Below, one piece after another: positions 20,994-22,446 of a DNA stretch of 22,446 bases. The stretch comes from HGM12587 sp964561705 (GTDB lineage Bacteria; Bacillota; Clostridia; Lachnospirales; Lachnospiraceae), in assembly GCA_964561705.1 (NCBI GenBank), contig CAZLQJ010000026.1, positions 1 through 22,446 on the forward strand. The letters run 5' to 3'. The position numbers and the translations under genes are program-made. Numbering within the stretch: position 1 is the first letter of the stretch; each line of letters opens with the position of its first letter. A model generated the notes under the pieces. The model ran no database searches. It was not told the origin of the DNA and saw only the letters and a list, made by a program, of their open reading frames with translations.

Positions 20994-22016
20994 TTATGAA
21001 ATACCAAGGTATTTTTTTAATAGAAGGAAGGTGTTTTTGACACCATCCATGTGGGAACGTTCATAGTTATGGGAAGCATATACGCCGGGACCGATCAGTC
21101 CGTGACGGATGTCATATCCGCTGCGAAGGCTTGCTTCAACATCAGAACCATAATGAGGATAAACATCTACGGCATAATCCAGAGAAGCAGCTTTTGCAGC
21201 TTCGATCAAGGCACCGGTTACTTCGTAGTTATATGGACCGCCGGAATCCTTTGCACAGATGGATACCATCTTTTCAGTGCATTCCAGATCGCCGCCGACA
21301 CAGCCCATATCTACAGAAATCATTTCCACGGTATCAGCCGGAATGGAACATCCCCCATGTCCTACTTCTTCATAAACCGTAAATACCAAAGAAACTTTGC
21401 GGGAAAGTGCAATCTGGTTTTCTTTGATATACTTTGCCAGACCGAGCAGAATTGCTGCGGAAAGTTTATCATCTAAGAAACGGCTTTTGATATATCCGCT
21501 TTTTGTGATCACGGTTCGCGGATCCATGGCAATGATATCACCGGTCTGGATACCGAGCGCTTTTGTTTCTTCTTTGGAAGATACATTTTCATCCAGAAGG
21601 ATCTCCATGTTCTCTTCGAGACATTCTACCGTTTTATCAGCTACATGAGAAGATGGTTCTGTATTTAAAACAACGCCGGTGTAGGTTTTTCCCTCTCTGG
21701 TGATCACAACGCAGTTTTCACCGTCTGCAGTTGTCCATTGGTGGCCGCCGAGTGTTGTAGGACGAAGGCGTCCGTTGGATTTTACGGCACGTACCATGGC
21801 CCCCAGCGTGTCTAAATGTGCGGCAAGTACCAAAGGATTAGAATCACCGCCCAAAGTTACCTCTACATTTCCTTTTGTAGAATAATGCGGTTCATACCCG
21901 AGTCCGGATAGTGTCTGATGTACGTAGGCAGCAACATTTTTTGTGTAGCCTGTGGGACTTGGAATCGCAGTCAGTGCTTTTAACTGTTCTGCAATATAGT
22001 CAAGATAAGTATTCAT
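20994..22016 (-). CDS. M42-family metallo-aminopeptidase (glutamyl aminopeptidase/endoglucanase type)
   Basis: A 340-residue cytoplasmic di-metal peptidase that trims N-terminal residues from peptides; members form large tetrahedral complexes. Metal ligands are visible as His67 (AHLDT, with Asp69), Asp182 (FLDDKLS), Glu217 with the catalytic Glu216 (YEEVGHGG), Asp236 (VDMG) and His322 (YERSHMD). The frame is open 58 codons further upstream, but that extension is AT-rich and hydrophobic by chance; AAGGAG about 11 nt before the ATG at 22016 and the family-like start MNTYLDYIAEQLKALTAIPSP settle the start. Its promoter lies at 22089-22117. It is a monocistronic unit ending in the terminator shared with mnmA. 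Substrate preference cannot be told. Confidence 0.92.
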   Translation of the reverse strand: MNTYLDYIAEQLKALTAIPSPTGYTKNVAAYVHQTLSGLGYEPHYSTKGNVEVTLGGDSNPLVLAAHLDTLGAMVRAVKSNGRLRPTTLGGHQWTTADGENCVVITREGKTYTGVVLNTEPSSHVADKTVECLEENMEILLDENVSSKEETKALGIQTGDIIAMDPRTVITKSGYIKSRFLDDKLSAAILLGLAKYIKENQIALSRKVSLVFTVYEEVGHGGCSIPADTVEMISVDMGCVGGDLECTEKMVSICAKDSGGPYNYEVTGALIEAAKAASLDYAVDVYPHYGSDVEASLRSGYDIRHGLIGPGVYASHNYERSHMDGVKNTFLLLKKYLGIS

Positions 22017-22088
22017 TTGACAAAATTCTCCTTTTGTGATTTTACGACGAATTTTTATCAAAAACCCATCGAATATTTCCATATTTTT

Positions 22089-22117
22089 AATATACTGAAA
22101 AAAATCAGCAAAGTAAA
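22089..22117 (-). promoter_or_regulatory. Probable promoter of the M42 peptidase gene
   Basis: On the - strand: TTTACT (22117 to 22112), a 17-bp spacer and TATATT (22094 to 22089), giving a leader of about 65 nt. The region is very AT-rich, so the match is moderate. Confidence 0.5.
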
Positions 22118-22162
22118 CAATAAAATATATCAAAAATACAACACATTTTATAAAAATTACAC

Positions 22163-22191
22163 TTGAATTTTTGGACAAGATTATGTACAAT
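22163..22191 (+). promoter_or_regulatory. Probable gap promoter
   Basis: TTGAAT (22163-22168), a 17-bp spacer and TACAAT (22186-22191), giving a leader of about 77 nt before the gap ATG. A TATAAT at 22251-22256 is too close to the ribosome site to serve as the main -10. Confidence 0.55.
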
Positions 22192-22274
22192 TGTTTACAG
22201 ATTGGGATGAAATTAACATTTATCTCAAAATATTACTTTTATGCACAAATTATAATTTCAGGAGGATGAAAATC

Positions 22275-22446
22275 ATGGCAGTTAAAGTAGCAATTAATGG
22301 TTTCGGACGTATCGGACGTCTTGCATTCAGACAGATGTTTGATGCTGAAGGATATGATGTAGTAGCAATCAACGACTTAACAAGTCCTGACATGCTTGCA
22401 CACTTATTAAAATATGACACAGCTCAGGGTCCTTACAAATATGCAA
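22275..22446 (+). CDS. gap: Glyceraldehyde-3-phosphate dehydrogenase, N-terminal part (partial)
   Basis: The first 57 codons of a gene cut by the window end. The product begins MAVKVAINGFGRIGRLAFR, the NAD-binding Rossmann motif (GFGRIG) of GAPDH, and continues with AINDLTSPDMLAHLLKYD, which contains the usual adenine-ribose-binding Asp and the conserved LLKYDT stretch. GAPDH oxidises glyceraldehyde 3-phosphate to 1,3-bisphosphoglycerate in glycolysis. GGAGG at 22261-22265 lies 9 nt before the ATG. The catalytic cysteine lies beyond the window. It is transcribed divergently from the M42 peptidase gene. Confidence 0.97.
   Translation, partial: MAVKVAINGFGRIGRLAFRQMFDAEGYDVVAINDLTSPDMLAHLLKYDTAQGPYKYA

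Noticed and set aside
22017..22190. N-terminal extension of the M42 peptidase with a hydrophobic stretch
   Set aside because: It contains the predicted promoter, is extremely AT-rich, and the ribosome site and family start match the ATG at 22016.
22251..22256. TATAAT as the main gap promoter
   Set aside because: Transcription would start inside the ribosome site; the pair at 22163-22191 is better placed.

Overview
The window reads as ordinary chromosome from a low-to-moderate GC, spore-forming Clostridia, most likely Lachnospiraceae. This is an inference from AGGAGG-type ribosome sites, the conserved Firmicutes gene order rplS-lepB-rbgA-lepB-rnhB-yraN-pgeF, a SpoVB-type flippase, a LexA box of the GAAC-N4-GTTC kind at recA, and an IscR-like/IscS/IscU/MnmA operon. 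No tRNA, rRNA, CRISPR array or intact mobile element is visible.

Left part (1-4.15 kb, + strand): the end of rplS and its terminator, then a tight housekeeping operon with two signal peptidases flanking the ribosome-assembly GTPase RbgA, RNase HII, a YraN-type nuclease-fold protein and a PgeF/laccase-domain protein. It ends at a bidirectional terminator shared with a convergent short DtxR-type metal sensor (4163-4537, - strand). That sensor's extended -10 promoter carries a perfect TTAGAA-N3-TTCTAA palindrome. Next come a beta-CASP metallo-beta-lactamase RNA-processing protein and HflX (4.7-7.6 kb).

Middle (7.6-12.5 kb): recA with a textbook promoter and LexA box; recX, which contains an unusually strong hairpin inside its first 35 codons; rny (RNase Y) with its own promoter and a possible hairpin over its ribosome site; a terminator whose 3' arm is also the ribosome site of a small membrane protein; and a XerD-type tyrosine recombinase.

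Accessory island (12.5-15.2 kb): AT-rich, decayed and bounded by hairpins. It holds a GIY-YIG nuclease ORF, the C-terminal remnant of a restriction-modification methylase/endonuclease, a 20-codon ORF with a strong ribosome site, a lipoprotein with weak S-layer-homology-like repeats that seems frameshifted near its end, and an isolated signal-peptide ORF. This is the least understood part, but it looks like erosion of several genes, not an intact new system.

Right part (15.2-22.4 kb): on the - strand, a DAHP synthase and a SpoVB/MurJ-like flippase. On the + strand, an Rrf2/IscR regulator with a promoter-proximal inverted repeat, then cysteine desulfurase, the IscU scaffold (interrupted by a 10-N assembly gap whose true length cannot be 10) and the tRNA 2-thiouridylase MnmA, which together form a sulfur relay for tRNA s2U34. 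A bidirectional terminator separates these from an M42 aminopeptidase on the - strand. The window ends in the start of gap (GAPDH).
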